A stretch of 64,000 nt of DNA from Sporolactobacillus terrae DSM 11697 (GCF_000648615.1 NZ_JFZC01000100.1:1-64000), one strand, 5' to 3'. Shown: positions 42,177-51,351, counted from the stretch's first letter. Notes: generated by a model from the letters alone, not told the origin. Translations and numbers: made by a program.

Positions 42177-42491
42177 TTGACAGATCTTTTAATCACAGAG
42201 GCGACAAAGCAAGGATTGTGGGCCATTCTATACATTACTCTCTATTTCTATACATTACGCGAGGGGCGAAGGCAACAGACGATCTCGGCGACACGTGAAG
42301 ATCAGCTTCGTGATGAAGCCAGTATGCTTCGCAAAGAATGCCTTGATCGAGAGGCGAAATTGACTAATTTCATTGACAATATGGCAAAACAATTTGAGCG
42401 GCTTGCAACTCAATATGAAAGGATTGCTGCTGATGTCCAAGAAATTCGTGTTGATCTTGAACATAAAGTCGATCGAACGGAACTCAAATAA
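42177..42491 (+). CDS. BhlA/UviB-like holin
   Basis: 104 residues. Start TTG at 42177, downstream of AGGAGTGA; a longer TTG frame from 42120 has no site. Short N-terminus (TDLLITEATKQ), one membrane helix (GLWAILYITLYFYTL), then a long charged coiled-coil tail (REGRRQQTISATRED onward, DVQEIRVDLEHKVDR). This matches the BhlA/UviB family of phage holins and bacteriocin-release proteins. Next to the sigma and amidase genes it completes a holin-endolysin pair. The second holin gene follows by 20 bp. Confidence 0.85.
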   Translation: MTDLLITEATKQGLWAILYITLYFYTLREGRRQQTISATREDQLRDEASMLRKECLDREAKLTNFIDNMAKQFERLATQYERIAADVQEIRVDLEHKVDRTELK

Positions 42492-42511
42492 TTTAGAAAG
42501 AGGGAGCTAAT

Positions 42512-42736
42512 ATGTTTCAACTCGTTGTTATCGTAGCGCTTGTTACTGGGTTATGCGAGCTGATAAAGCTGTACGTACCCTCCAAAATCATGCCTGCAAT
42601 TTCGTTGGCAATCGGCATCGCAGCAGGTTTTACATTTATCTCAGGAACCATTCAAGAACATGTATTTAATGGACTTGCCATTGGACTTGCAGCTAGTGGT
42701 CTTTTTGATATATCAAAAATGCCTACTAAAAAGTGA
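42512..42736 (+). CDS. Small holin-like membrane protein
   Basis: 74 residues with two or three hydrophobic helices (about 2-20, 26-45, 53-68) and a basic tail (KMPTKK). ATG after GAGGGAGCTAAT. The size, the turn VPSKIMPAISLAIGIAAG and the ending AIGLAASGLFDISK resemble small phage holins. Cotranscribed with the BhlA-like gene. It could be a second pore, a partner, or an antiholin that times release. Confidence 0.75.
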   Translation: MFQLVVIVALVTGLCELIKLYVPSKIMPAISLAIGIAAGFTFISGTIQEHVFNGLAIGLAASGLFDISKMPTKK

Positions 42737-42765
42737 CCGCCTCGAATGAATTTCCGCTTTACGTC

Positions 42766-42789
42766 TTGATCAACTTTAGAAGAAACGAC
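42766..42789 (+). promoter_or_regulatory. TTGATCAACTTT-N8-CGAC element
   Basis: TTGATCAACTTT (42766-42777), eight bases, CGAC (42786-42789), about 100 bp upstream of the gene at 42891. The core 12 bases equal those at 39131-39142. Confidence 0.5.
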
Positions 42790-42890
42790 CTTTGTTATAG
42801 GTCACAAAACGTAAGACACACACCACATATACCGTCGTGAGTGGTGCACAACATCGCAAATAAAATATTTTATATAGGAGGTATGTCCTT

Positions 42891-43202
42891 ATGGCATACG
42901 TTAATACAGACGCTACTTATTATTCACCAAATGCAACCTCAGTTGATGTAACTGCAAGTTGCACACCTTATAATCCAGCTAACCATGCAAAAGCAATGGT
43001 CATGTTGATTCACAAAACAAGTGGTTCAGCAATCGTTGCCGACACTGTTGTCCAAACCAACACGAAAGCTACATTAACAGATTCACTCGGAATTTTACCA
43101 AGTGATCCAAGAGGAACCTACTATGTTCTCATCGTTTGGTACAATTTCGACAATGATCCAGTATTAACGGCTCAATCAAAGGATATTTTTTTAACTAAAT
43201 AA
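42891..43202 (+). CDS. Small beta-rich protein without signal peptide
   Basis: 103 residues, ATG eight bases after AGGAGGT, a very strong site. The sequence alternates short strands (SVDVTASCTPYN, AKAMVMLIHKTSG, TYYVLIVWYNF), looks like an Ig-type beta sandwich, and has a single Cys and few charges. No signal, no membrane helix, no recognised family. High-expression signals, the sigma-type element and the position right after two holins make it the best candidate for the released product of the system. A terminator follows. Confidence 0.65.
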   Translation: MAYVNTDATYYSPNATSVDVTASCTPYNPANHAKAMVMLIHKTSGSAIVADTVVQTNTKATLTDSLGILPSDPRGTYYVLIVWYNFDNDPVLTAQSKDIFLTK

Positions 43203-43207
43203 CCAAT

Positions 43208-43229
43208 GGCGTCCCTTCCTAGGGGCGCC
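43208..43229 (+). terminator. Terminator of the 103-residue protein gene
   Basis: GGCGTCCC pairs with GGGGCGCC (one G-T) around TTCCTA, five bases after the stop; followed by TTCTATTTGTT. Confidence 0.6.
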
Positions 43230-43246
43230 TTCTATTTGTTGGATAA

Positions 43247-43276
43247 TTGCCACTATGGTAGTGTACTCTTTATAAT
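43247..43276 (+). promoter_or_regulatory. Sigma-A-type promoter of the 43307 gene
   Basis: TTGCCA (43247-43252), 18 bp, TATAAT (43271-43276), 30 bp upstream of the GTG start. Unlike its neighbours this gene lacks the AACTTT element. Confidence 0.5.
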
Positions 43277-43306
43277 AGATTTATTTTTTTAGGGAGGCTT
43301 GTATCC

Positions 43307-43933
43307 GTGAAGAGGATTTTCTCTATTGTCTCAATCATTAGCATGGTATTATTTGGACTGACTGTGAGCTCAGCCAATGGTGAAGGGTGGACCCGAACAA
43401 GTGTAATAACTCCAGATGGAAAGCTGCCTCTTCCTGCTTCAGAAAGCCATGAAAATCTGCCGCAGCGGGCCTGGAAAGAGCATGCATACAAGGATGCTTG
43501 GTATTCCTTCTCACTCACGTTAGACTACCCTCACTATAAGAATCAAGTGGCATATAAGGACAAGTCTGCGGCAAAGCAAACATTGCGCCGAGCAAAGACG
43601 TATCTGGACGAAGTGACCGTTAAAGGTCATGACTTTTCGGCTGCGAGCGACTTACAACGCGATCCATCTTGGGAAAAATTTGGCGAAAATCTCGCAAAAT
43701 TACAGAATCGGGATTTTGGAGAATCTGAGATTTTAAATGATCTAAACAATGCCGGTGCTTTGTTTCTTCAAGTTCAACGTTATGATGATGAACCATCCCT
43801 CCGTTACCTTTACGAGATCATCTCTGATCTAAGTCGTAAGCTAAACGGTGGTTCAAAGTTCTATGGTATCACTCGTACTTATGGCAATAAATCTGAAGCC
43901 ATCCACAGCTACCTGGAATCAAAACTAGACTAA
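43307..43933 (+). CDS. Secreted protein, unknown function
   Basis: 208 residues, GTG start eight bases after GGGAGG. A Sec-type signal peptide (MKRIFSIVSIISMVLFGLTVSS, cleavage near SSANG). The mature part is largely helical and rich in charged and aromatic residues (LRRAKTYLDEVTVK, LRYLYEIISDLSRKL). No family recognised. It is exported by the ordinary route, unlike the signal-less proteins of the region, so it may act outside as a partner or protective factor. Confidence 0.65.
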   Translation: MKRIFSIVSIISMVLFGLTVSSANGEGWTRTSVITPDGKLPLPASESHENLPQRAWKEHAYKDAWYSFSLTLDYPHYKNQVAYKDKSAAKQTLRRAKTYLDEVTVKGHDFSAASDLQRDPSWEKFGENLAKLQNRDFGESEILNDLNNAGALFLQVQRYDDEPSLRYLYEIISDLSRKLNGGSKFYGITRTYGNKSEAIHSYLESKLD

Positions 43934-44141
43934 ATTTTAGGCGTGTTCAAATTGAGTGAAAAGATCGCATCACTCTTTCTCCACCTTAGAATTTTTTGGT
44001 ATGGCTTTGACTTTCATTTGATTTACTTCATACGATAGACATTAGAAATGAGCATGATTGTTGTGCATTAAATAAAAACGCGACGATTGTCATCCCTTTT
44101 GAACATCGATTTTATCTGGGAGAAAGGAGTATCAATAGTAA

Positions 44142-44930
44142 ATGCTTGTCGCTCAGTTATTGACAGAATTAAAAAGAGCCATAACTTTTAGGAATCTTTT
44201 CGTTTGGATAACTATTATTGCATTATTACCTCTCGTAACATTCGGCATAAAAATGCACGGATACGTTTTTTTAAAACCTTTAGATGTTTTTTTCGCAATG
44301 CTTGATGGGTTTATTCCGTTATTATTTCCCATTTTAGTCATTGTCATTTATTTGATTAGTTTTTCTCAAGAGCAAAAAAATCATTTTATTTTGTTTACGC
44401 GGCCCAGAATCCCTTTAAATATTTATATTCTGAGTAAAGGGCTAATTAATGGATTCCTAACCGGTGCCGTAATCTTCTTTATGGCTTTTCTCTCGTTTCT
44501 TTTTGCTCTGTATATTGAACCTCATTTAAAACTCATTGATTATTCAACCATGTCTACAATGTATCGAGGAGAAGGTCGAGTGGTAACATTTTCGCAAGTT
44601 TTATCACTTGGTTCATTTACATATGGCGTATGCTATTCCCTTTGGGTATCAATAAACGCAATCGTATACGCAACACTAGCGTTTTTACTGATGCTGTTGA
44701 TTAAGTCCACTTTTTTGGCATTATCAGCTCCGTTCCTCTTTTACCATGTTTTCAACTTTGTAACTGGTGTATTCGGTGTTCCACAATTTTCACCTATTAG
44801 TACGCTATTTCCGTTTAACATTGAACAGCAGCCCCTATGGACGGTACTACTGCCCTTTATATTTCTTCTTTTTGTTCTCTGTGTTCTCTTTTTCACCGCC
44901 ATTCGTCATCAAGAAGATTGGATGATATAA
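44142..44930 (+). CDS. ABC-2 type permease subunit
   Basis: 262 residues with six hydrophobic helices, the typical length for an ABC-2/LanE-G-like permease subunit. GAAAGGAG precedes the ATG with long spacing. The codons are strongly A+T-rich. The next gene starts four bases later, and a third encodes the ATPase. Confidence 0.75.
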   Translation: MLVAQLLTELKRAITFRNLFVWITIIALLPLVTFGIKMHGYVFLKPLDVFFAMLDGFIPLLFPILVIVIYLISFSQEQKNHFILFTRPRIPLNIYILSKGLINGFLTGAVIFFMAFLSFLFALYIEPHLKLIDYSTMSTMYRGEGRVVTFSQVLSLGSFTYGVCYSLWVSINAIVYATLAFLLMLLIKSTFLALSAPFLFYHVFNFVTGVFGVPQFSPISTLFPFNIEQQPLWTVLLPFIFLLFVLCVLFFTAIRHQEDWMI

Positions 44931-44934
44931 AACG

Positions 44935-46443
44935 ATGAGAAAATTAAAATTAATGATGGCAGCGTACTGCAAGTATGTAATAGATTTTAAATGGATACTA
45001 TTAGGGGTGCTTATTTATTTATATGCCTCAGTAATAAAAAGACAGATAACATATAACGCTTCTCTTTCTCATACAACAATGAACAGTTGGGATGTTACCC
45101 TTAATTTGCTAAATGATATTTATCTGATTCTTTATTTTATCATTCCTCTTCTATTACTGATCTCTACGGTCACAATTTTGGTAGATTTTAATGATCAATC
45201 CTTAATTCGATTTGGATCAATGAAGCATTGGATCATTCAATCATTGCGAAAATTTTGGTGGAATATCTCGCCTCTTCTACTAATATGGGGGTTTTTATCT
45301 CTGTATATCACTATCGGAATCCATTTTTCTTGGCATTGGAGCCGCTTTAGCCAATTAAATTCTAGTTATCTCAATAAGTTCATTGATTTTTTTCAAACAC
45401 CACTCACGTCGTTTATTTTTAACTTAGTATTTTTAATTCTAGTGTTTTCTTTGTTACATCTGATTTTATCTATATTATTTGTTCTGTCGAGGAACAAACA
45501 TTTAATTTTATTGATTTGTTCAGTAATTTTTTGGGGTGGGATTGTAGGTTATAAATTATTACCTAGCAAATATGGGTATCTCTCCCTCTCTTCCTATTTT
45601 TCTCTTATACAGTCTATTGAGTCATTAAAATCACCATTTTTAAGTATAAACGTCATCCTAATCGTATTTCTTCTATACTATTTGTTTTTACAGGTTCTTG
45701 ACTTAAATAAGAGGTACATATTTTCAATAATCAAGCCATACTCTTTCGTGCTTATCTACTCGGTTTTATGTTTAATGGGGATTTTCTCAACCGCTCGTTT
45801 GCTTCATTCAAGTCAATATACCGTCATTGATTTCTTAGTGTTGTCTTTTAAAGGTGTGCGTTCAGAGGATTTTATGCTCTTTCCTTTCTTTTATTATTCA
45901 ATTGTATTTTTTGGCTTTGTTTATTTGATGAATCGTAACATTGGTAAGGAAATGGTCTTGATGAGCTATTATAAAATGATTCGTTTCAGGAGTGTAACCA
46001 AATGGTTCTGGAGCTGGTTCTATGTGGTATTAATAAAAATCATTGGCTTCCTTTTCTATTTGGCTGGTATTTCCCTATGGATCGCCATCTTAATGCAAAC
46101 GAAGATTAACTTTCATGCAACGATATATCGAAACACATTAATAGAAATTATATACCAATTTTTTATCAATGGGTTTTTACAACTTGTATTTTATCTACTT
46201 ATTTTATTTATTATTTTATGGATTAGTAAAGAACCAACATATGGTTTGATTACGATAAGTATCTTCATGCTGTTCCTGTTGCCTGAAATGAATCCGGGAG
46301 GCTTTGTTCCTGTCGGATTAAATGGTTTCGGCTATTTACAAAATTATTCACCACTTCGTATAACGATTATCTTATTACTCGCCAATTTTTTTGCGTATTT
46401 AATTGTTGTGTATTTATTTAAATCAAAAAAGGCTAACTTATAG
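44935..46443 (+). CDS. Large polytopic ABC exporter membrane protein
   Basis: 502 residues with about 12 hydrophobic helices and short basic loops (MNRNIGKEM, YYKMIRFRSVTK). Very A+T-rich. Positioned between a shorter permease and the ATPase gene, so it is probably the second membrane subunit. No recognised named family. Confidence 0.7.
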   Translation: MRKLKLMMAAYCKYVIDFKWILLGVLIYLYASVIKRQITYNASLSHTTMNSWDVTLNLLNDIYLILYFIIPLLLLISTVTILVDFNDQSLIRFGSMKHWIIQSLRKFWWNISPLLLIWGFLSLYITIGIHFSWHWSRFSQLNSSYLNKFIDFFQTPLTSFIFNLVFLILVFSLLHLILSILFVLSRNKHLILLICSVIFWGGIVGYKLLPSKYGYLSLSSYFSLIQSIESLKSPFLSINVILIVFLLYYLFLQVLDLNKRYIFSIIKPYSFVLIYSVLCLMGIFSTARLLHSSQYTVIDFLVLSFKGVRSEDFMLFPFFYYSIVFFGFVYLMNRNIGKEMVLMSYYKMIRFRSVTKWFWSWFYVVLIKIIGFLFYLAGISLWIAILMQTKINFHATIYRNTLIEIIYQFFINGFLQLVFYLLILFIILWISKEPTYGLITISIFMLFLLPEMNPGGFVPVGLNGFGYLQNYSPLRITIILLLANFFAYLIVVYLFKSKKANL

Positions 46444-46456
46444 GAGGAACCACGTA

Positions 46457-47092
46457 ATGTCTGTTATCTCGCTAAAAAAAGTAAGTAAAAGTTTTAAGAA
46501 AAATATTTTATTAAAACAAGTTGACTTAGAAATTGAGAAAGGACATATATACGGAATTGTTGGTCCAAATGGATCTGGCAAGACCGTATTATTTAAAATG
46601 ATCTGTGGATTTATTTTTCCAGATGAAGGGTCAATCTTTGTCAACGGATCAGAAATAGGAAAGGAAATAAGATTTCCTGAAAACTTAGGGATCGTTATTG
46701 ATCAGCCCGGCTATATTGCAAACAAAACCGGCTTTCAAAACTTAAAGGAATTATCTTTAATACAGGGTAAAATTGATGATCAAAAGATCATTGAAACGAT
46801 GAGTCTTGTTGGCCTTGGTGCTCATTACAAACAAAAAACAAAAAACTATTCTTTAGGCATGAAACAAAAATTAGCTATTTGTCAGGCTATTATGGAAGAT
46901 CAACAGATTCTTATTTTAGATGAGCCGTTTAATTCCTTAGATAAAAAAAGTGTAGAAATTATGCACCGTTTATTATTGAAGTTCAAGGAAGAGGGGCGAA
47001 CCATTTTACTTACTAGTCATAATCAAACAGATATTCACGCACTTTGCGATTTTGTTTATCAAATTAATCAATGCAAATTAGAAAAAATTTAG
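46457..47092 (+). CDS. ABC exporter ATPase
   Basis: 211 residues, a compact single ATPase domain. Start ATG at 46457 after AGGAGGAACCACGTA (the frame from 46403 overlaps the previous gene). Walker A GPNGSGKT, signature YSLGMKQKLA, Walker B ILILDEPFNSLD, switch LTSHNQTD. Energises the two permeases upstream. The layout resembles LanFEG-type self-protection exporters and BcrAB-type drug exporters; no bacteriocin precursor is linked, so the cargo is open. Confidence 0.88.
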   Translation: MSVISLKKVSKSFKKNILLKQVDLEIEKGHIYGIVGPNGSGKTVLFKMICGFIFPDEGSIFVNGSEIGKEIRFPENLGIVIDQPGYIANKTGFQNLKELSLIQGKIDDQKIIETMSLVGLGAHYKQKTKNYSLGMKQKLAICQAIMEDQQILILDEPFNSLDKKSVEIMHRLLLKFKEEGRTILLTSHNQTDIHALCDFVYQINQCKLEKI

Positions 47093-47123
47093 TTTCCACA
47101 CGCATTTCTGTTTTTTATATTAA

Positions 47124-47170
47124 AAAAGTGTCCAAATCCACTGATATTAATGGCATTTGGACACCTTTTC
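47124..47170 (+). terminator. Terminator of the ABC exporter operon
   Basis: Perfect GTGTCCAAAT/ATTTGGACAC arms (47128-47137 with 47155-47164) followed by CCTTTTCTC. It marks the right end of the accessory region. Confidence 0.75.
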
Positions 47171-47360
47171 TCTTACTGACTTTCCAAACATCGTTATTTT
47201 ATACCGATGTCTATTTTTGATTTTTGAAGGTTGATGATTCTTTGTTTTCAATCAATGATTGTATCTCCAAGTTTCATTTGCAAATGCGAGCTGCTTTTGG
47301 ATCCATTGCACCTCCTAACTGTTACCTATCATAAAAAATTTATGCTTCAAAACCTCAGCC

Positions 47361-48317
47361 TCACTGCCGTGCCTTTTTCGCGAGGCTGACGATGGATTCA
47401 AAGAATGCGTCCGCCTTCACGTCATAAACGATCTCGACCTCACGCCCATCCTCAGATTCTTCAATGCGTCCTTGACTTGGTTCTTCGGTATGGACGAGCG
47501 TACGCACTTTTTTCGCACGTACCAATTCGGGATTGCCCGCAGCCATTGTCGTCAGCACATCCCACAGGTAGTACGTTGAATTGGTTTCAAAGTGAACAAG
47601 CGGTGGAACTGCCGCATAGCACTGGCCAAGAAAATCGATGCCGCTATACTTTCGCAACGATGCCCATTGGTTGCGAATCGGCACGGTAAGCGGCACTTGA
47701 TTGGTACTCTCCAGCGCGACCATCCGCACCGGAATGCGGCTCTGCCACACGCGAGCGACGGCTTCAGGATCCCAGAATGCGTTCCATTCAGCGGTTCCGT
47801 CATGCTCCGGTTCCTGCACGTTGCCGACCGCATTCAAGGTACCGCCCATCCAGATCAAGCGCTCGATCTTTTCCTCAATACCCGGATCGGCATCCAGCGC
47901 GCGGGCAACATCGGTCAGTGGGCCGGTACATAGCAGCGTCGTTTGCCCCTCATTTTCCCGCACTTGTTGAATCAAGTGTTCATGCGCTGGCAGCTTACTT
48001 AATGGCGCTTCTACTTTTCCCGATTCGTTTAAGATCGGCAGCGCATCGACAAAAAACGGATGCATGCGCCACTCCTTTGGAAACGGATTGTGCCCGCGTG
48101 AATTCGATCGTGCCACCTCAACCGTTTCTCTTCCAAAGCGGTCAATAATTTTCCGACTCGCCTCAACACCCGGCGTTAAATAGCCGTCGGCAGGGATCAC
48201 GGAAACCCCCGTTACCTTCACTTGATCCATCTGCAGCAGCAAAAATAAAGAGACCAAGTCATCAATCCCAGCATCATGATTAAAATAGACATTCATTCGT
48301 TCCATTGCAGCATCCAT
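47361..48317 (-). CDS. Nucleoside hydrolase (IunH family)
   Basis: About 318 residues. Cytosolic enzyme that splits nucleosides into base and ribose. The N-terminal calcium-binding cluster appears as NHDAGIDD (family DxDxGxDD), followed by LLCTGPLTDVARAL, DGTAEWNAFWDPEAV with the expected Asn and Asp, and YLWDVLTTM with the C-terminal Asp. The first Asp of the cluster reads Asn here, which is worth noting. The start is uncertain between ATG codons at 48317 and 48305. Monocistronic, divergent from pepT. Confidence 0.88.
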   Translation of the reverse strand: MDAAMERMNVYFNHDAGIDDLVSLFLLLQMDQVKVTGVSVIPADGYLTPGVEASRKIIDRFGRETVEVARSNSRGHNPFPKEWRMHPFFVDALPILNESGKVEAPLSKLPAHEHLIQQVRENEGQTTLLCTGPLTDVARALDADPGIEEKIERLIWMGGTLNAVGNVQEPEHDGTAEWNAFWDPEAVARVWQSRIPVRMVALESTNQVPLTVPIRNQWASLRKYSGIDFLGQCYAAVPPLVHFETNSTYYLWDVLTTMAAGNPELVRAKKVRTLVHTEEPSQGRIEESEDGREVEIVYDVKADAFFESIVSLAKKARQ

Positions 48318-48457
48318 CCTTCAAAATCAATTTTTCCTATTTCAAAAATAACAAACTCGGTTGAATAAGAGCAAGCAGGATTGGGCATGCCTGCAGACAT
48401 GATCTATAGGCTTCGTAGTGGTAAAATAGGGAAAGACATTTAAGGAGGCTGACCCTT

Positions 48458-49690
48458 TTGAAAGAAGACTTGATTAAACGCTTCACTTCATATGTAAAAG
48501 TCAATACACAATCCAATGATGACAGCCCGAGCTGCCCATCGACCCCCGGACAGCTGACACTTCTGCGCCAGCTTGTTGCTGAACTGAAAAGTATCGGCAT
48601 GCAAGACGTGACGATGGATCAAAACGGCTACGTGATGGCCACGCTTCCTGCCAACACAGATAAGAACGTCCCGGTTGTCGGCTTTATGGCGCATGTCGAC
48701 ACGGCGACCGATTTTACCGGTGACGGCGTCAACCCGCAGTTCGTCGAAAACTATGACGGCGGCGATATCGTCCTGAACAAGGAACAGAACATCGTGCTCA
48801 GCCCGAAAACCTTCCCGGAATTGCTTAATTACAAAGGGCATACGCTGATCACAACCGATGGTACCACACTGCTTGGCTCTGATGACAAGTCCGGTGTTAC
48901 CGAGATCATGACAGCCATGGATTATTTGATCCAGCACCCGGAAATTAAGCACGGAAACGTCCGCGTCGCATTCACTCCCGATGAAGAGATCGGCCGCGGT
49001 CCGCATAAGTTTGATGTTAAAGCATTCGGCGCATCGTTTGCTTACACAGTCGACGGCGGTGCGCTCGGCGGCCTGGAATATGAGAACTTCAACGCCGCTG
49101 AAGCTAAGTTGATCTTTAAGGGCAGCAACGTCCATCCGGGCTCTGCAAAAAACAAAATGCGCAATGCCATCAAAATGGCGGTTGATTTTCAAAACCTGCT
49201 GCCCGCTGAAGAGGCTCCGGAACTTACAGACGGGTATGAGGGCTTCTATCATCCGCTGACTTTCAGCGGCGATGTGGAACAAACCAAGGTGGTCTACATC
49301 ATCCGTGACTTCGACAAACAAAAATTTGAATCGAAAAAAGCATTTGTTCAAGAAGCCGTGAAGAAGCTTGAACAAAAATACGGTGAAGGCACCATTGACC
49401 TGCAACTCAAAGATCAGTACTACAACATGAAAGAAATCGTTGAGCAGAATAAAGAAGTCTTTGACGTTGCGTATCAAGCAATGAAGAATCTGGACATTGA
49501 GCCGCAAGTGCTGCCGATCCGTGGCGGCACAGACGGCGCGCAGATCTCTTACATGGGACTGCCGACACCAAACCTGTTCACCGGCGGCGAAAACTTCCAC
49601 GGTAAGTACGAATACCTGTCGGTCAACGATATGATCAAAGCGACGCAAACCCTCGTTGAAATCGCACGATTGTTTGAAGAACAAGCCTGA
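48458..49690 (+). CDS. pepT: Peptidase T (tripeptide aminopeptidase)
   Basis: 410 residues, exactly the family length. Di-zinc M20 peptidase that removes the N-terminal residue of tripeptides. Motifs: GFMAHVDTA (zinc His and catalytic Asp), LGSDDKSGV (bridging Asp), TPDEEIGRG (catalytic and zinc Glu), YTVDGG, and [13 protein letters not shown] start nine bases after AAGGAGG. The long reverse-strand frame over the gene is a codon-bias artefact. A terminator follows. Confidence 0.97.
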   Translation: MKEDLIKRFTSYVKVNTQSNDDSPSCPSTPGQLTLLRQLVAELKSIGMQDVTMDQNGYVMATLPANTDKNVPVVGFMAHVDTATDFTGDGVNPQFVENYDGGDIVLNKEQNIVLSPKTFPELLNYKGHTLITTDGTTLLGSDDKSGVTEIMTAMDYLIQHPEIKHGNVRVAFTPDEEIGRGPHKFDVKAFGASFAYTVDGGALGGLEYENFNAAEAKLIFKGSNVHPGSAKNKMRNAIKMAVDFQNLLPAEEAPELTDGYEGFYHPLTFSGDVEQTKVVYIIRDFDKQKFESKKAFVQEAVKKLEQKYGEGTIDLQLKDQYYNMKEIVEQNKEVFDVAYQAMKNLDIEPQVLPIRGGTDGAQISYMGLPTPNLFTGGENFHGKYEYLSVNDMIKATQTLVEIARLFEEQA

Positions 49691-49699
49691 GTTCAGCTT

Positions 49700-49740
49700 A
49701 AAGGACCGCGGGATCCATAACGGATCAGCGGTCCTTTTTT
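49700..49740 (+). terminator. Terminator of pepT
   Basis: AAAGGACCGC/GCGGTCCTTT arms (49700-49709 with 49728-49737), inner GATCC/GGATC, then a run of T. Confidence 0.9.
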
Positions 49741-49779
49741 TATTTTGATACGCAAGCAGGCTTCGCAGCGACAGTGTTG

Positions 49780-51177
49780 TCAGACAATCTTCCCGCGTTT
49801 ATCTAATGTATCCTTCACCTTGTGAATATCGCGAACGTTATACTTCGCCATAATCACATAGCATAGCGCGGATGGGATCAGCGGCAGCTGCAGAATCGTC
49901 ATCGTCACAATGTAATCGCTTGGGCTGTCGAGATACATCGATAAAATTGCCAAAACGGCCCCAATCCCAAGATTGCCGACCGTACGTCCAAAACTGTTGA
50001 ACAAATTAGCGATGCTGAAGACCGCACCACGATGTTCCGGTAGGTTTACATCGGTAATCAGCGCCAGCCAGTTCGGTGTATTCGCCGACTGAGCAGCCGA
50101 CGCAAACAGTGATATGATGAAAAGCGTCAAAATCCAAGGATTGGTCACCAAGTCGCCCAGTAAGCTAAAAAATAAAATTACTGAATTTGTTGTATTTGGC
50201 AGTGATAATTGATCGATTGGAAAAATAAATAATAGAATATAAAGCGGCATGGTCAAAAAAACGAAAACAGCTGTAAGCAGCGCGCGCGCCTTGTAGCTCC
50301 TTCGCTGCAACTTGTCACCAAGGTAGCCAAAGTAAGAGGACAAGGTCCCGCCGACTTGAAAAATACCATACAGAAAGGCGGCGACAATCATCGCGATTTC
50401 CGGCCCATAGCCAAGCGCTTTAATCCGAGCGATATAGAGAGTGGGCAGCCAAATTAAACTCCCCGTTGCAATGTTCATGAAAAAACCCTGCAGGAAAAGG
50501 AGCAAATTGCTTCGTTTACTGAGCATGGTCATGATCTGACCAAGGCTGATCCGGTACGTATAATTCATACCGCGATCCATTAGTTTCTTTAATTCAGGTT
50601 CCATGCTGCCAAAACGCGGCTCTTCGACGAAAAAGTAAAAGACAATGAGCAGCAGGCCAATAATTGTCAGAACCTCAAAGGGAAGCCGCCAGTTTGATAA
50701 GGACGAGATAATTGAGGCAATCAGCGCGCCTGCAATGCCGCCGAATCCTTGCGACATCCCCCAGAGACTCAAGACCATGCCGCGTGAATGATAAGGCACA
50801 TAATCCGTCAGCGCGCTGAATCCGATCGATGCAACACAGCCGAGTCCAATACCGGTAATGATCTGACAAATCATCAGATGGATGTACGAGCTGCTGAGCG
50901 CGGTGAGGTACACACCGATCACCCAGATCAATGTACCCACGATGACCAGCCGTTTCCGATGAAACTTGCCCGACAAATAGCCCCAGAAAAGCGATGAAAA
51001 TGCAGTAGCTAGAATATTAACGGCCGACACGACACCCATTGCTGAGATTGCAACATTCAAATCTTTCGCTATGTTTGAAAAGAGCGGCGGAAATAAGCCA
51101 ATCACAATATTGTCAAAGGCAGCCAAGCTCACGTAGACGGATATTGCGTAAACGGTTTTAACCTTCTGCAGTGACAT
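49780..51177 (-). CDS. MFS transporter (12 membrane helices)
   Basis: 465 residues. Helix 2-3 loop motif WGYLSGKFHRKRL, a helix 4-5 pattern CQIITGIGLGCVASIGFSALTD, and repeats in the second half (YFGYLGDKLQRR) define a major facilitator. Residues such as NSFGRTVGNLGIGA late in the protein are typical of spinster-like or sugar-type members. Divergent from a UgtP-like glycosyltransferase; in Staphylococcus a glycolipid synthase (YpfP) and an MFS flippase (LtaA) are paired, so a glycolipid-flipping role is possible but not shown. Confidence 0.85.
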   Translation of the reverse strand: MSLQKVKTVYAISVYVSLAAFDNIVIGLFPPLFSNIAKDLNVAISAMGVVSAVNILATAFSSLFWGYLSGKFHRKRLVIVGTLIWVIGVYLTALSSSYIHLMICQIITGIGLGCVASIGFSALTDYVPYHSRGMVLSLWGMSQGFGGIAGALIASIISSLSNWRLPFEVLTIIGLLLIVFYFFVEEPRFGSMEPELKKLMDRGMNYTYRISLGQIMTMLSKRSNLLLFLQGFFMNIATGSLIWLPTLYIARIKALGYGPEIAMIVAAFLYGIFQVGGTLSSYFGYLGDKLQRRSYKARALLTAVFVFLTMPLYILLFIFPIDQLSLPNTTNSVILFFSLLGDLVTNPWILTLFIISLFASAAQSANTPNWLALITDVNLPEHRGAVFSIANLFNSFGRTVGNLGIGAVLAILSMYLDSPSDYIVTMTILQLPLIPSALCYVIMAKYNVRDIHKVKDTLDKRGKIV

Positions 51178-51351
51178 ACAAACGAGATCTCCTTAAATTT
51201 AGTTGCGCAATTGTAAGCTTTTTGTTACGATTGGTCAATAACTTTCACAAAAAAATTGTTTCCTGTCCCAGTTTAGCATACAATGTAAGGTAGACAGAAG
51301 AGACTGCTTATCTAGCGAGTCAGTCCAATTGTTAGAGAAAGGATATCTTCG

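Noticed and set aside
34985-43202. Accessory region considered as an ordinary prophage
   Set aside because: Holins, an amidase and a sigma-like factor are present, but no integrase, terminase, portal, capsid, tail or attachment repeats were found.
47270-47330. AGGAGGTG on the minus strand before very short frames (10 or 19 codons) downstream of the nucleoside hydrolase gene
   Set aside because: Both frames are too short and show no supporting structure; recorded only as a possible decayed start.
48488-49684. 398-codon minus-strand open frame covering pepT
   Set aside because: pepT on the plus strand has all M20 active-site motifs and full family length; the reverse frame lacks domains and a ribosome site and arises from codon bias.
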